Below are positions 1 through 11,230 of a DNA stretch of 64,000 nt, in pieces (the stretch's first letter is position 1; each line of letters opens with the position of its first letter). Origin of the DNA: Magicicada septendecula. Lineage: Eukaryota; Arthropoda; Insecta; Hemiptera; Cicadidae. The position numbers and the translations under genes were made by a program. The notes beneath the pieces are model-generated. The model made no database searches and was not told where the DNA came from. It saw only the letters and a list, made by a program, of their open reading frames with translations. The DNA lies in contig CM068373.1 in assembly GCA_034769895.1 (NCBI GenBank), positions 197,760,134-197,824,133 on the forward strand, in the 5' to 3' direction.

Positions 1-720
1 TTTCTGAGGACACTAGCAAGTCATCGACATATACGGTGGTGAATTGTAGTGCTTCTTGGCCAAGTATCTGGTCCATGCAGTCCACAAAGACTGCGACTGA
101 GTTTACCAGTCCGAAGGGCAACCTCTTAAACTGGTAGTTCCGCCCTTCGAATATAAAGGCCAGATACTGGCGACTCTGTGCATGTAATTCCACCTGCCAG
201 TACCCGCACACCGTATCCCAGGTACTGAAGTATTTGGTACCGTGGAACCGTTTTAAGATCTCCACAATCTCACCGGGCGAAGTCCTGTCATTAATGATCA
301 TTTTATTTATTTCGCGCGCATCTAAACACAAACGGACTTGTCCGTTTTTCTTAGGAATAGCCACGATAGGACTTGTATATGGGGAATGGCTACTTTCTAT
401 AATGTCACGGTTAATCATTTGCTCTATTTCAGCTCTTACTGCTTGCTTTCGTGATTGCGCAATGGGGTAAGACTTCCGGTTAAAGTCCACTGTGTCTCGG
501 AACTGTAGAGTACACTGGAAGTTTTTCACTTTACCGGGCTCATCAGAAAAGACTGATTTATATTTGTTATATATGTTTATTAATTTGTTCGCTTGGTTTA
601 TTGTTAACTTTTCGCCAGTTATACCGCTCCGGAAATCCCTGATTTCCTGGATTTTTTGTGACCATAAATCTTCATTGGAGGTGTCGTCTATCCTTTGATC
701 AATTATAGGGGTAATTATAG
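1..720 (-). CDS. Pol of copy A: linker and reverse transcriptase (partial)
   Basis: The conceptual minus-strand frame has Ty3/gypsy RT blocks in order: SPIVAIPKKNGQVRLCLD, then the WDTVCGYWQVEL block, FKRLPFGLVNS, and the catalytic YVDD at about 20-31. RT copies element RNA into cDNA inside cytoplasmic particles. The C-terminal part of pol lies beyond the left edge. The linker before RT (DEPGKVKNFQC and following) matches copy B at 11,095-11,135. The frame looks open over the visible part. Several plus-strand open frames here are its shadows. Confidence 0.9.
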
Positions 721-722
721 GG

Positions 723-1214
723 TTAATTGATATAATTAATTTTGCGGATTTGCTGGTGGATACTATCGGGAACGACTTGGTCACTACCCACCAAGTTCGC
801 CGTCCAAGTATGTCCGTTAGAAAACAGCGACAATGTTTCAGTTCTCAGATCAATGATGGCGGAATTCCTCCTAAGCACATCACACCCGACCAGTATATTA
901 AATGGCAGACCGCTCGCCACCAAGAATTCCATATCAATTGCTATACCACAGCTCATCACACTGGCGGAGACTTGCCTACGTATTGTTTTATTTTGTCGGC
1001 CGGTTGCACCCAACAAAATAATATTATTCAACGGCAACGTTGGTAAAGTTCTCCCGCACTCTTGCTGTATCCTCTCCAACTCCGTCGTACTTATGATTGA
1101 CACGTTCGAACCAGTATCGATCATTAACTTGGCTGAGATGCCTTCTACCTCGGCGTCGACATGTATTATTTCATTATTGAAGTTATTGGTTGGATTCCTG
1201 TTATCCTCTTCCAA
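723..1214 (-). CDS. Aspartic protease of copy A
   Basis: A frame of about 163 residues with the retropepsin active-site triad DTG (AKLMIDTGSNVSIIS, about residues 30-44) and a later hydrophobic flap and ILVGCD segment typical of LTR-retrotransposon proteases. It would mature the Gag-Pol precursor in the particle. It lies between gag and RT as expected and is clearly related to the protease of copy B (10,310-10,939), which shares IMIDTG and ILIGCDLLR. Overlapping plus-strand frames are shadows. Confidence 0.9.
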   Translation of the reverse strand: MEEDNRNPTNNFNNEIIHVDAEVEGISAKLMIDTGSNVSIISTTELERIQQECGRTLPTLPLNNIILLGATGRQNKTIRRQVSASVMSCGIAIDMEFLVASGLPFNILVGCDVLRRNSAIIDLRTETLSLFSNGHTWTANLVGSDQVVPDSIHQQIRKINYIN

Positions 1215-1345
1215 TAACTCATGTCTGATGTCCTTTAGGTAGTTGCACCCTATGATTGTGATACGATTGTTATTATTCTCATGATTGCACTCATTATTAT
1301 TATTATACCCAGTATTTAGGAGCAGTAACGGGTTCTGGCGATTTA

Positions 1346-3600
1346 TTACTGCCTGTGCCCGTTTAAAGGCTCGGCATCATTGTTCCTTTGAGCCATACTA
1401 GTTGATGCCTCATTTGGGATGCTTAGAGTGGTTACCTGTCGATCTGTCCTATGGTCTTCCGGTCGTTCTTGGTTAGATCTCCGTTCAGCGTCGTCTAAAC
1501 TATTACTCCTTCTTGCCGGATAGTACCTTGGTTGGTCACGTTCTAGGCTCCTCCGCCTTTCTTCATATCCGCGGTAGCTGTTTCTTCGATTGTGGTTGAA
1601 TCCTCGCTGTCGTCCATTTGTGGCTCGTATGAAGTTCACTCTAGGGCGAGGAAACCTATTATTAACGGGACTACCATTATTGGGACCCGTACGATTATTG
1701 TTATTATGGTAACGATTATTACCATAATTGGGGCTTCTCTGACTATTTGTGTTATTAGGGTAGGGATTGCGGTTACCCTGATAACCATTAGAGGGTCGAC
1801 TCGGGTTTGGATGGTTTGGACCCGTATTATTATTATTATTGTAACTCGAATTGTTCATATTATTATTATTACTAAAACTGTTATTTTGCGGGTATGCCCG
1901 GCCTCCTTGGTACCCAGTGTTTATGTGGTTCGTACCCTGGTTATTGTTCTGATACGTCCTTGGTTCGGGCCCATCACTTCTTCTACGACTCTGTCGGTAG
2001 TAGTCTTCATTGTCATAGTTTTCGAGGAGTTCTGTCATCGCCTGGATGGTTTTTATTTGGCTGCCCCTCCTCGCACGAATTACCTCTTCATCATAATGAT
2101 AGGACAACTTATTTATTAGGCACTCCTCAGGTATGGCCGGTTCTAAGTGCTTGGCCATACATACCTTGCCGAGGAAATAAGCAGTCATTGAACTACCGAC
2201 TTGAGGTTTGTAGTGGCCGTGGCATATATTGTCTCTTATTAAATTTTGAGTGGTCTCTGACCAGTACTTGGCCTTGAATAGGCTCTTAAATTGCTCATAA
2301 TTGTCGATGTCGCTCCGGTTGGCCATCCACCAATGGTCATTCACCTCCCGAAACGACTCGTCAAGGATTTCCCTGTTCTGGACCCATCGGTTCCCTCTGT
2401 GTTTTTCGAGGTACTCCTCTGTGCGTGCCAAGAACTCCATAGGCTTCCGTTTATATTGCCGGAAATTGAGCCATTCTCTGTTTTCTGACATGGGGAAATT
2501 ATGATATCCAGACGGTCTGTTCCTTATCAACTCTATCTCCTCCTGGCTCTGACGCACCTGTCCGGTTATATTCGACATAGCGGCTTCCACGCCGTCGCAT
2601 CTTTCGGTTACCTGTGTCCGCACTTTATTCACTTCTTCCAAAGCAAATTTCTTAGACTCCTCCATTTTCGTTTTCTGTTGTTCTTGAACCTGAGTAATCT
2701 CCTTAGTTATTACTTCCCGGACTTCCAGCACTTCGTTTTCTGTTTGACGACATCTTTCGTCTACTTCTCTGATCTGCTGGTTAACCACCACGACTTCCTG
2801 TTTTAATTTCTTGAAAATGGACTTCTTCGTCTCGGTTATCTTTTTATTCAACTCCTCTTTAGCTAGCTCAATCCTCTCGTCTAACTTATTCATGTTCTCT
2901 TGATTAACTTCCCTTAATTCTTCTCTCAGCAGTTGATTGTCCTCTCTCAATTCTTCCCTTAATTGTTGGTTGTCATTTTCTATTTTCCTACTGGTTTTTT
3001 TCCATTTTCTCCTCCAAATTCCTATTATTTTCCCTCAATTCCTCCTTTATATTCTTCTTATTTTCTTCCATTTTCCTTTCCATCTTCTTACTGGTTTCCT
3101 CAATCCTCTTGTTGGTATTTTCCATTTTACGGCCCAATTCTTCCTTTGTGGACCGGTTGTCTTCCTTCAATTCCTCTATGTTTTTGTTTATTCCACTCAA
3201 ATCTTCCTTAGTGGAATCCAGTTTGTTATTCAAGTCTTCACTCAACTTCTTATTATTTTCTTCCATTGTTCTTTTTACTTTCTTCCATGCTGGATTTGAT
3301 ATCTTCTTTCAAAGACTGTGTGTTCTTCTTCCTGTTCTGATCCATTGTTTCCATCATTGCACTGATCATCTCCTGTATGTTACTATCCTTGGTCGGTGAA
3401 GGCTTCTCCTTCTCTGGGACATTGACTTCCCCTGTTTGCGTTGTTACTTCCGGTTGTTCCTCGGGTGGTGCGGGTTGTTTCGGTTCCACCTGGGTTAGTA
3501 ATACTTCCGGGTCTTCAACGGGTGTTGCCTCCTTATCCCCCATGTCAACCTCTTTTTCGGCCTCTGCCGCCCTCTTCTTCGAAGTAGCTCGTCTTTGCAT
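1346..3600 (-). pseudogene. Gag of copy A: coiled-coil N-terminus, capsid-like core, Asn-rich tail
   Basis: The N-terminal half is low-complexity Lys/Glu/Asn-rich heptad sequence, predicted long coiled coil. A capsid-like region follows (NREWLNFRQYKRKPMEFLAR, WWMANRSD, FKSLFKAKYWSE, and a KTIQAMTELLE block), then an Asn/Arg/Pro/Gly-rich tail. No CCHC zinc knuckle is visible, so the basic Asn-rich tail may bind RNA instead; that is inference. The same architecture occurs in copy B. The likely initiation region lies just inside the primer-binding site, near 3,600. The coding region is broken in a few places. Confidence 0.8.
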
Positions 3601-3655
3601 TTTTCTGGTATCTATTAATTAATCGCTGCCAGGCTTATCTCATCAAGCCCTCTAA

Positions 3656-3700
3656 GTTGGACGCCACTTTGTAACGCGACCCTGTATGCCGGTCGTTACA
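3656..3700 (-). promoter_or_regulatory. Primer-binding site and LTR edge of copy A
   Basis: On the minus strand, TGGCGTCCAAC (3,656-3,666) looks like a tRNA primer-binding site just after an LTR edge ending CGTTACA (3,670-3,676). The outermost 31 bp (3,670-3,700) begin TGTAACG and end CGTTACA and can fold on themselves. They could be an R/U5 hairpin, or less likely the entire terminal repeat. The outer LTR boundary could not be fixed because no second LTR is in the window. Confidence 0.55.
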
Positions 3701-4330
3701 AAAATAAAATAGTAGATAAAAATTTTATAAAAAATAAAATTCTTCAATAATAAAAATAATTTTGTTTATGTTAATCAATTGTGTGTAAATAAGAAATAAA
3801 GCTGTTTTAAAGGTTTTGTAAAAATTTTGATAATCAGGCAGGTATTTATTAACTATCGAGCACTTCTGGAAGATTTGAACCAAGTCTGGAGTTAAATAGA
3901 TTAACTCCAGTCAGCAATCGATCGGTGATTTTTCTTGCTGGTCCAATATCTCACTTAAATAAAATATTTTCTTCTTATTGAAGTCCCTTAGCCTTAATAA
4001 ATAATCTTAAATTAGCCTGTGAAATAATAACAGATAAAAAACAATTGAAATATATTGATTTATTGAACAATTTAATAAATAATCGATCTTTTATCGATTG
4101 AGAACAATTATCGACTCCGTCTCATGGAACTATCGATTGTGCATACAGTATAAAAATTATTATAGATATTATATAAAGGACAGGTTCTTTGAGCGATTAA
4201 ATTAATAGTCAGAGAAGGATGACGAGAAAGTATAACATTAACAATTAAAATAAATTCAATAATTATTATTTAATAGTATTTAAATAATTCTGATATATAA
4301 TGTTTAGTAAATTGTTTTGTCAGACCATTG
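3701..4330. other. AT-rich stretch, probably 5' LTR of copy A
   Basis: No open frame of note. It lies directly outside the copy A primer-binding site, so at least part should be the LTR. The word ATCGAT recurs at about 3,920, 4,083, 4,095 and 4,132. The minus strand has a TATA-like run near 4,150-4,180. Nothing else is supportable. Confidence 0.35.
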
Positions 4331-6967
4331 GCAGCTTGGATGACGTCACCACGAGATGAAGGAAGCAGGCTTAGTAAATTCAAAGATGGCCGCTACTAGT
4401 CCTGGCGTAGTTACTGCGAAGTCGTCATGTCAGAAAATCACAACAAAATTACCTTCATGAATGTTTGAAATGTTCCCGCACTGGTGTAATTTGTCTATTA
4501 GGTTGTTTGGTGTGTTCTGAAGAAGTGTTCCGTGTATATTGGTGTTAATTAAGTTATTTTGTATGTGTTCACTTCTGTTGGTTAGATGTTTGTAAAAGTG
4601 ATTATGCGTTGTAGCGTGAATTGTGTAAAATATATTGTTTTACTGTTTTATATCACTCGTATCATGAAGTTAGGTGTTATTTCTCACTATTGTCGTTAAC
4701 GTTTTGGTAAATTTAGCTCAGAAAGTGTTCAATTCATCTAACTCTCGATGCACTGACATTAATAGTAATTTGTCGTACCATTTTCTACTCGGGTTTAAAG
4801 AACGTTTTCTCACACAACTATTCAGCTTGATATTCAACAAAAGACTAATTACCTTGGTCAAAATCTGGCCCAGTTAATCTTTGAAAAAGTATTGTTAACA
4901 TATTTCGATTAGCCAAACACATGATAAAATATTACATTATATATGGAATTTATTTATTTTATTCATCACTTTCATGAATTATGAATCTTATCATTGGTTT
5001 AATCATCTCCTTCCCTTTAAATTGATGTATTATAGTCCATATCTGTAGACATTTTGTGGAAATTAACAAATTTCTTTCCTTTTTGGAAATATAGGCTCAA
5101 AATTGGATTTCCGTCTTTCTCAAATTTTCCTCCATTTTAATTATCATTAATACTATTATAATAAATTTTAATTAGTCATATTCCTCTTCCTTTCCTTAAA
5201 TACATATAAATTAAACCTTTGAACTGGTTTTTTGTGTTAATCTCTGAATTTGACATTGCTCTTTAAAATTAATTAATTTATATATTTTGAAAATTTACAA
5301 TATTTTAAGGTATATTTCCTTATTATCATTTTAACTCATAGGATCATTCCCAGTAGTGGTTAACTGATTTACCTTATCTAAATCTTGCTAGTTTACAGGA
5401 TTTTTAAGTGAATTATACTGGTTTATATGGTTTCTGTGAATTCATCAAATGGCCTAGAGTTTAGAATTTTACATTTCTGTCTTTCTCAAATAAATTTAAT
5501 CCTACTTCCTCCTCTGACTTTACATAGTTACTATTACATGAAAATAAAATGGTTTATAACTTATTGTGAGGTGTAGTATATAATTAACACTACTGTTATT
5601 AAAATAAATAATTATGAACATTATTTAGCAATCTGCACAATTGAACATATACTTTTAACTCTTTTTGAGTTAACATAGCATACATACTGAAACATTATTA
5701 ATGGTATGTATGTTGTTATTTAGCAAACATAATTCATTTTAAACATATAATATAAATCTTATTTTCTAATAACTCTTACAAATACATTGATTTTATGGCT
5801 GTGAACACACAGTCTATTTAACCATTTTAAACCTATGAATACTAAATTAATGCCAGTCCTTTCTGGTCTAAACCATTATTATTTATGATCCCCTTCATCA
5901 GTAAACATGACCACCCATACTCTAGTTATTAGCATTTTTTACAAATGTCTTGTAAATAAAGAGTTACATTAAAATAATAAAATACTGGAAATCTTCCATT
6001 TTATTATTTTATTATGCTGTTTATTATTGGATATTAAAGTTGTTATATAGCATATTGATAAGTCATAGTATCACTAACTTTAAGTTTATTGCATTTCCAA
6101 AAAACACTTACACAAATTCACTTTCACTGTTGGTTCTGATATTTTGAGTCTTATTATCTCAGACCAGACCTTTAGTAATCATGGACTGTTAAGACTTGTT
6201 TATTTTCTTATTACACAAATGCTTTAGTTGGTTCACTTCTTATAATACTATACAGCACTTTAGTTTTCTAAATAATTACATTCTTATAGGATTTTGCTAT
6301 GTTATACTTTCTTTTTAATCGTTTTTGTGGGTTTGGGGTTGATGGTAGTTAATAATAATAATAGGTTTTACAACGGTGTTTCTTTCATACTATTTCTTCC
6401 TCTCCTCCTGTCTTCTTTCTTGTCCTTCTTCTTATCTTCTTTCTTGTCTTCATTCTTGTCCTTCTTCTAGTCTTCATTCTTCTGGTCTTCTTGTCTCCCT
6501 TCTTCATTCTTGGGTAAACCAAGGTACTTTGTGTTATCTCGACTGATGTTTAGTTTGGAGCATCTATTTATTTACTGATACGGACCTTGTTCTTCCCTAA
6601 AGGTTTCAGGGTATTGTTTTCTTCCTGATCACAAACTTTATTCTTCCTTCTTCTTGTTTTTGGAGTATTTTGGTATTCACCACTCTTAAACTGATTCTCT
6701 TTCTTCTTGATATTGTGTTATTTAATTTGTTTACTGCTCCTAGCTTCCTGGGTAAATTACTGATCTTATAATATGAGTTGCTTTCAATACTTTCTTTGAT
6801 ATTTAAACAGTGGTTTTTATATAATTTAATGAGGATTTTTATTTTATCGTGGTTCATTCCTTTGATTTCCTTAAATCTCATTCAATATTATTTTAACATA
6901 TGTGGTGTAATTAAACTTTATGATTTTATATGACTTAATAAGTAGTGGATTTTCTGTCACGCTACAA
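4331..6967. other. Gene-free AT-rich DNA
   Basis: No recognised coding region in 2.6 kb. A short ATG with favourable context occurs near 4,386 but gives only about two dozen codons. A pyrimidine-rich block at about 6,395-6,520 repeats variations of TCTTCTTTCTTGTCC. The composition resembles other AT-rich spacers here (35.5-36.9 kb, 47.7-48.9 kb), but I could not establish homology by eye. Confidence 0.5.
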
Positions 6968-7219
6968 CATAAACATGTTCTACCCAAAAAGTAAACAAGA
7001 AACAGGTTGTACTAACAACTAACCCAAAATAGCTGAATTTAAAAAAAGAAGGATGAAATGGATATTATGCAATATACCTAGTGATAAATAATATAGACCG
7101 AGCTTCAAAATGTAAAGATAACCATATGGATAGAAATATTAAATAATCTCAATAATTATGAAGTGATGATTCTAAGGATGTTTATTATTAGTCAAAATGG
7201 ACTATTTTTTATAATTTAG
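6968..7219 (+). repeat. Dispersed direct repeat, copy 1
   Basis: About 250 bp matching 14,756-15,005 in the same orientation at roughly 90% identity (shared blocks AACAAGAAACAGGTTGTAC, CCTAGTGATAAATAATATAG and TGATTCTAAGGATGTTT). It ends 11 bp before the 7.2-kb palindrome. The pair brackets copy B, but the sequence beside its primer-binding site is not part of the repeat, so these are not straightforward LTRs. Confidence 0.75.
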
Positions 7220-7279
7220 TTTACATTCTTAGTAAAATAGTTTACCTTTTTCTTGTCCGTCTGGTGGCCTTTTTTCTAT

Positions 7280-7330
7280 ATTTAATTCAACGCGTTTCGG
7301 GACATATGCCACATCATCAGGATTATCCCT
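7280..7330 (-). ncRNA. Hammerhead ribozyme motif, left arm
   Basis: On the minus strand the core is CTGATGA (7,314-7,320), a stem II hairpin (GTGGCATATGTCCC), and GAAA (7,295-7,298) followed by CGCGTT. The short or absent stem III fits the minimal hammerheads known in PLEs, which are thought to cleave as dimers. Activity is inferred, not shown. Confidence 0.6.
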
Positions 7331-7679
7331 TGTTGAAGTTCGTCGATCGTTAAAATATTAAAAACACTGTATATACAAGTTTACACATAACAATAAATAC
7401 AATATAAACATAAAAAAACACATAAAATACCCAAACTTGAGACACACGCGGTATCGGTGGTGCGCACCACGACATGCTATAGTCGACTGCCGATTATAGT
7501 CGACTATAGACGATTGGGCAGTCGACTATAGCATGTCGTCGTGCGCACCACCGATATCGCGTGTGTCTTAAGTTTGGGTACTTTATGTGTTTTTTTATGT
7601 TTATGTTATATTTATTGTTATGTGTAAACTTGTATATACAGTGTTTTTAATATTTTAACGATCGACGAACTTCAACAAG

Positions 7680-7730
7680 GGATAATCCTGATGATGGGGC
7701 ATATGTCCCGAAACGCGTTGAATTAAATAT
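7680..7730 (+). ncRNA. Hammerhead ribozyme motif, right arm
   Basis: Plus-strand core CTGATGA (7,688-7,694), stem II GGGG-CATAT-GTCCC, then GAAA (7,710-7,713) and CGCGTT with a possible GUU cleavage triplet. It mirrors the left-arm motif but pairs better in stem II (GGGGC with GTCCC). Stem I pairing with the downstream AATTAAAT is weak. Confidence 0.65.
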
Positions 7731-7777
7731 AGAAAAAAGGCCACCAGACGGACAAGAAAAAGGTAAACTATTTTACT

Positions 7778-8193
7778 AATTATATACTATAAGTGGCCTG
7801 GATACCGAAAAACATGGATCTAAAAATAATACTTCATTAGAGCATACACAGTTAGTAATCAGTAATTTTATTAACCAAACGCTAACAATAAAACAATAAA
7901 AACAGCTAAAATATTTAAAAAATTAAATTAATTAATTATATAAAGAAATAAAGAAATAATAAAAATGTTATTAACCAATTAGTATACTTATTTGTAAAAT
8001 AACTACGTTTATTTACAAATTGGCGCTCACAACAGTGGGGCATAACATAAACGCGAGCAAGTCGTGTTTATTTACAAATTAGCGCTCAACTGTAGGGCTA
8101 AAAATAGGAATTGATAGGCCTATAAGATAAAGACAATTTGCCCAATTTCCTATTTTAGCTGGCAGCTGTTAACAGGTCAGGAAAGTAGAAAAA
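7778..8193 (+). promoter_or_regulatory. 5' LTR end, primer-binding site and leader of copy B
   Basis: AT-rich sequence ends in ATTTACAAAT, followed at 8,021 by TGGCGCTCACAAC, a plausible tRNA primer-binding site. About 45 bp on, the phrase TTTACAAATTAGCGCTCAAC (from about 8,071) repeats the LTR-end/PBS junction imperfectly. The leader runs to the gag start at 8,194. The outer LTR edge and a matching 3' LTR could not be found by eye. Confidence 0.5.
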
Positions 8194-9816
8194 ATGCCAA
8201 AGAGATCAACATCGAAGACAAGGGCGGCAGATCTCGAAAAGGAGATAGACATGGAGAACAAGGAAGCGACTCCAGTGGAAGATATGGAGATCATATTACC
8301 TCCGGTGGAACCGAACCAACCCGCACTCCAGGAGAAACAGTTAGAGAAATCCACCACAACAACAGAAGATGCGAAATTGGATAAGATAATGGAAATGTTC
8401 CTACAAATGAGTAAAGAATTGAAGGAGGATAACAAGAAAGCCAGGTAAAAGAATCAGAAGAGCATAGAATCAATAAATAAAAATATAGAATCCACAAAAG
8501 GAGAATTAAGGAAAGACAACCAATCCACAAAAGAAGAATTGAGTGATAAAATTGGAGAAACCAGTAAGAAGATGGACAGTGACAACCAACAGTTGAGGGA
8601 AGAGTTAAAGGAAAATAGTAAGAAAATGGAAAGTGACAACCAACAGTTGAGGGAAGAGTTAAGAGAGAATAGTAAGAAGATGGAAGAGAAGATGGAGGAA
8701 AATAATAAGAAAATGGAAGAAAAGATGGGGGAGAAATTGGAAGAATTGAAAGACGATAACCAACTATTAAGAGAAGAATTAAGGGAGGTTAACCAGGAAA
8801 ATATGGACAGATTAGACGGAAGGATAGAATCATTAAAGGAAGAATTGAGTCAGAAGATAGTAGAGAACAATGAAACAATCAGCAAGAAGGTAGAAGAGGA
8901 AATAACGGTAATAGAACAAAGGATTACAAAAGCTGACAAAAGATGGAGTCAGACTGAACGAGAAGTACATAGTTTTCAATCAGAAGTCAACACCAAAGTT
9001 ACGAATATAGAAGAGAAACAAAAGGAAGAACGTGAAGAATGGGAAAAGGTGCAGAACCGATTCACAGAAAAGTGTGACGGGATAGAAGCTGCTGTTACCA
9101 GTATAAATGGCCAGGTTCGCCAGAACCAAGCAGACATAGAAACTTGTCTGAGTAGACCGACTAACATTACCCACTGTTCCACTACAGAAAACCGAGAATG
9201 GGTTAATTTCCGGTTATACCAAAGAAAACCCATGGAATTTATAGCTCGAATAGAAGAATACTTCGCGAAACATAGGGGTAACCGCTGGAATACCAACAAA
9301 GAAGTACTCGATGAGTCATTTAAAGAGATGACTGATAATTGGTGGATGGCTATCAGAGACGACATCACAGACTACCAAATGTTTAAGAGATTATTTAAAG
9401 CTAAGTATTGGTCAGAATCTACGCAAAACATAGCAAGAGACAACATATGTCATGGGAAATATAACCCATATTGGGGTAACACTTTGACCTCGTATTTCCT
9501 GGGAAAGGTGTGCATAGCCAAACACCTAGAGCCTCAAGTACCCGAGGAGTGTCTAGTCAGCAAACTGTCCAATCACTACGAGGAGGATATATTTAGAGCA
9601 CGTAGGAGTAGTCAGATTAAAACCGTACAAGCGATGACTGAGTTACTCGAGATGTACGAGCATGAAGATTATTACCGACAGAGTAGGAGAAGAACGGATA
9701 GTCCAGAATTAAGGAATAATAATAGCTATGTAAATAACAATCAAAATAACGGGAATAACAGTAGTTTTAACCCCACGAACCGGAAGAATAATTACTATAA
9801 TAATAATCACAGCAAT

Positions 9817-9853
<37 letters not shown>

Positions 9854-10301
9854 TAATGGTAGTAATAATAACAATAAATCAAATAGAAATAATTATTATA
9901 ATAACAACGGAAACAACGGAAATAGTCAGAGAAATTCGAACCAATCTAATAATTATCCTTATCCAAATAACAGTAGAAATTATCAACAAGGTGGTAATTA
10001 TAATAACAGGACATACCGACCTCGAGTGAACTATATAAGAGCAGTAGGAAGTGGTCAGCGGATGTATCAAAACCAAAGGAGGAACATTTTCCACGAATAC
10101 AGAATACAACCGATCAACCACGAAGGGAATGATCAGGGGAATTATGTACGCAGGCGAAGATCCAGCCTGGAGGATCAAAATCGACAACAGAGGAATGAAG
10201 TGCAGTTTGATGATCGCAGGGAGCGACAGGAACCAGTCCAAGGATTTCAGACCGACGTTGCAGTCGGCCCAATCAGTGATAACACTCAACCTTTAAACTA
10301 G
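8194..10301 (+). pseudogene. Gag of copy B
   Basis: The start MPKRSTSKTRAADLEKE parallels the copy A gag start. Order: an acidic linker, a long Lys/Glu/Asn heptad coiled coil (about 8,450-9,050), a capsid-like core (NREWVNFRLYQRKPMEF, WWMAIRDD, FKRLFKAKYWSES, CHGKYNP, KTVQAMTELLE) and a tail of Asn runs encoded by an AAT tract at 9,820-9,852. No CCHC knuckle is visible. The 3' part (10,026-10,301) encodes an Arg-rich segment resembling the copy A Gag C-terminus. The gene is broken in places. Confidence 0.8.
9820..9852 (+). repeat. (AAT)n microsatellite inside gag
   Basis: About eleven AAT units encode a poly-Asn run in the gag tail. Such tracts slip readily and probably vary among copies. 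Confidence 0.85.
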
Positions 10302-10309
10302 AGGAGGCG

Positions 10310-10939
10310 GTGATAAACAATCACAACCCTTCACTGCTCCTATCTACTGGGTATGAACGAGAGTTAATTAACCAAAATGAAAATAAGGAAATCACAATTA
10401 TTTACAATAATTACCTCAAGGATATCAGAACCGATTTGTTAGAAGAAGACGATATAAAAATTAACAATCATAATAATGAGATAATATACGTAATGGCAGA
10501 AGTAGAAGGTATTTCAGCTCAAATCATGATAGACACAGGTGCGAATATCTCGATAATTAGTAATAGTGAATTATACCGAATACAACGAGAATGTCACCGA
10601 ATATTACCGGTATTACCAATCAATAATGTAGTACTTATAGGCGCCACTGGTCGGCAAAATAAAACGATACGTAAACAAGTATCTTTAAATGTTACAAGTA
10701 AGGGTGTAAGTTTGGACATGGTGTTTCTCATTGCAGCCGGGTTACCATTTAATATACTAATAGGGTGTGATCTGTTAAGAAAAAACTCTGCTCTTATTGA
10801 TCTGTGCAGAGAGAAGGTGTCGCTGTTTTCAGGAGATTCAACATGGATAGCCGATTTAATAAGTAACGAAATAGTAAACTCCCAACCGAGTCATGACCGA
10901 AAGGTTGAACTAAATTATGTAGCAGATAAATCATCATAG
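10310..10939 (+). CDS. Aspartic protease of copy B
   Basis: A frame of about 209 residues with the retropepsin motif IMIDTGANISIIS (10,527-10,562), a central GATGRQNKT segment and FNILIGCDLLRKN near the C-terminus. All match copy A at equivalent places. It starts a few bases after the gag tail and precedes the RT linker. It would cleave the Gag-Pol precursor. Confidence 0.9.
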   Translation: MINNHNPSLLLSTGYERELINQNENKEITIIYNNYLKDIRTDLLEEDDIKINNHNNEIIYVMAEVEGISAQIMIDTGANISIISNSELYRIQRECHRILPVLPINNVVLIGATGRQNKTIRKQVSLNVTSKGVSLDMVFLIAAGLPFNILIGCDLLRKNSALIDLCREKVSLFSGDSTWIADLISNEIVNSQPSHDRKVELNYVADKSS

Positions 10940-10974
10940 AGTAAGTTAATATACCGGGAGACTGAAGATACTCT

Positions 10975-11230
10975 GTGGAAGCAGAAAATACAGGAGATAC
11001 GGGATTTCCAGTGCGAAAACACGACGGAAAACTAACTCAAAACCAAGTAAATCATTTGATAGGAATATACGAGAAATATCGTGCCGTATTTGCCGATGAG
11101 CCAGGAAAAGTCAAGAATTATCAGTGTAAAATCCGATTCAGGGAACCAGTGGGGTTCAACTGTAAATCCTATCCGATAGGACACGTAAACGAGGCGTGGA
11201 TTACAGAATTGCTTGCATGTTACGGTCATT
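10975..11230 (+). pseudogene. Protease-RT linker of copy B
   Basis: The frame includes KYRAVFADEPGKVKNYQC, the conserved Ty3/gypsy lead-in to RT, aligning with the copy A linker at about 480-720. Similarity to copy A stops shortly after the SYPIG segment and resumes near 11,600. Confidence 0.75.

Larger units (their letters stand above)
1..3700 (-). mobile_element. Ty3/gypsy-type LTR retrotransposon copy A (partial, leaves window)
   Basis: Read on the minus strand, the order is LTR edge, primer-binding site, coiled-coil gag, aspartic protease and RT, with RNase H and integrase presumably beyond position 1. The RT and protease closely resemble those of copy B at 8,021-14,139, so the two belong to one family or sister families in opposite orientation. 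The visible RT frame appears open to the window edge. The gag is broken in a small number of places. Gag, protease and pol sit in separate open frames, a layout some LTR families express by frameshifting or read-through. Only one LTR edge is in view, so no LTR-based age can be given. Confidence 0.9.
7231..7777. repeat. 547-bp palindromic PLE-type element with a hammerhead core in each arm
   Basis: Two arms of about 270 bp form a near-perfect inverted repeat, from AGTAAAATAGTTTACC (7,231) to GGTAAACTATTTTACT (ends 7,777), with the centre near 7,503 (TATAGTCGACTATA). Each arm contains CTGATGA, a hairpin and GAAACGCG, the hammerhead-ribozyme core found in Penelope-like element terminal repeats. 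No RT or nuclease frame lies between the arms, so it looks like a non-autonomous pair of inverted pLTRs. It lies between copies A and B and sits next to the repeat at 6,968-7,219. Confidence 0.75.

Noticed and set aside
234-1242. Plus-strand open frames at the left edge
   Set aside because: They lie opposite the RT and protease of copy A and show no domain; shadows of the minus-strand coding frames.
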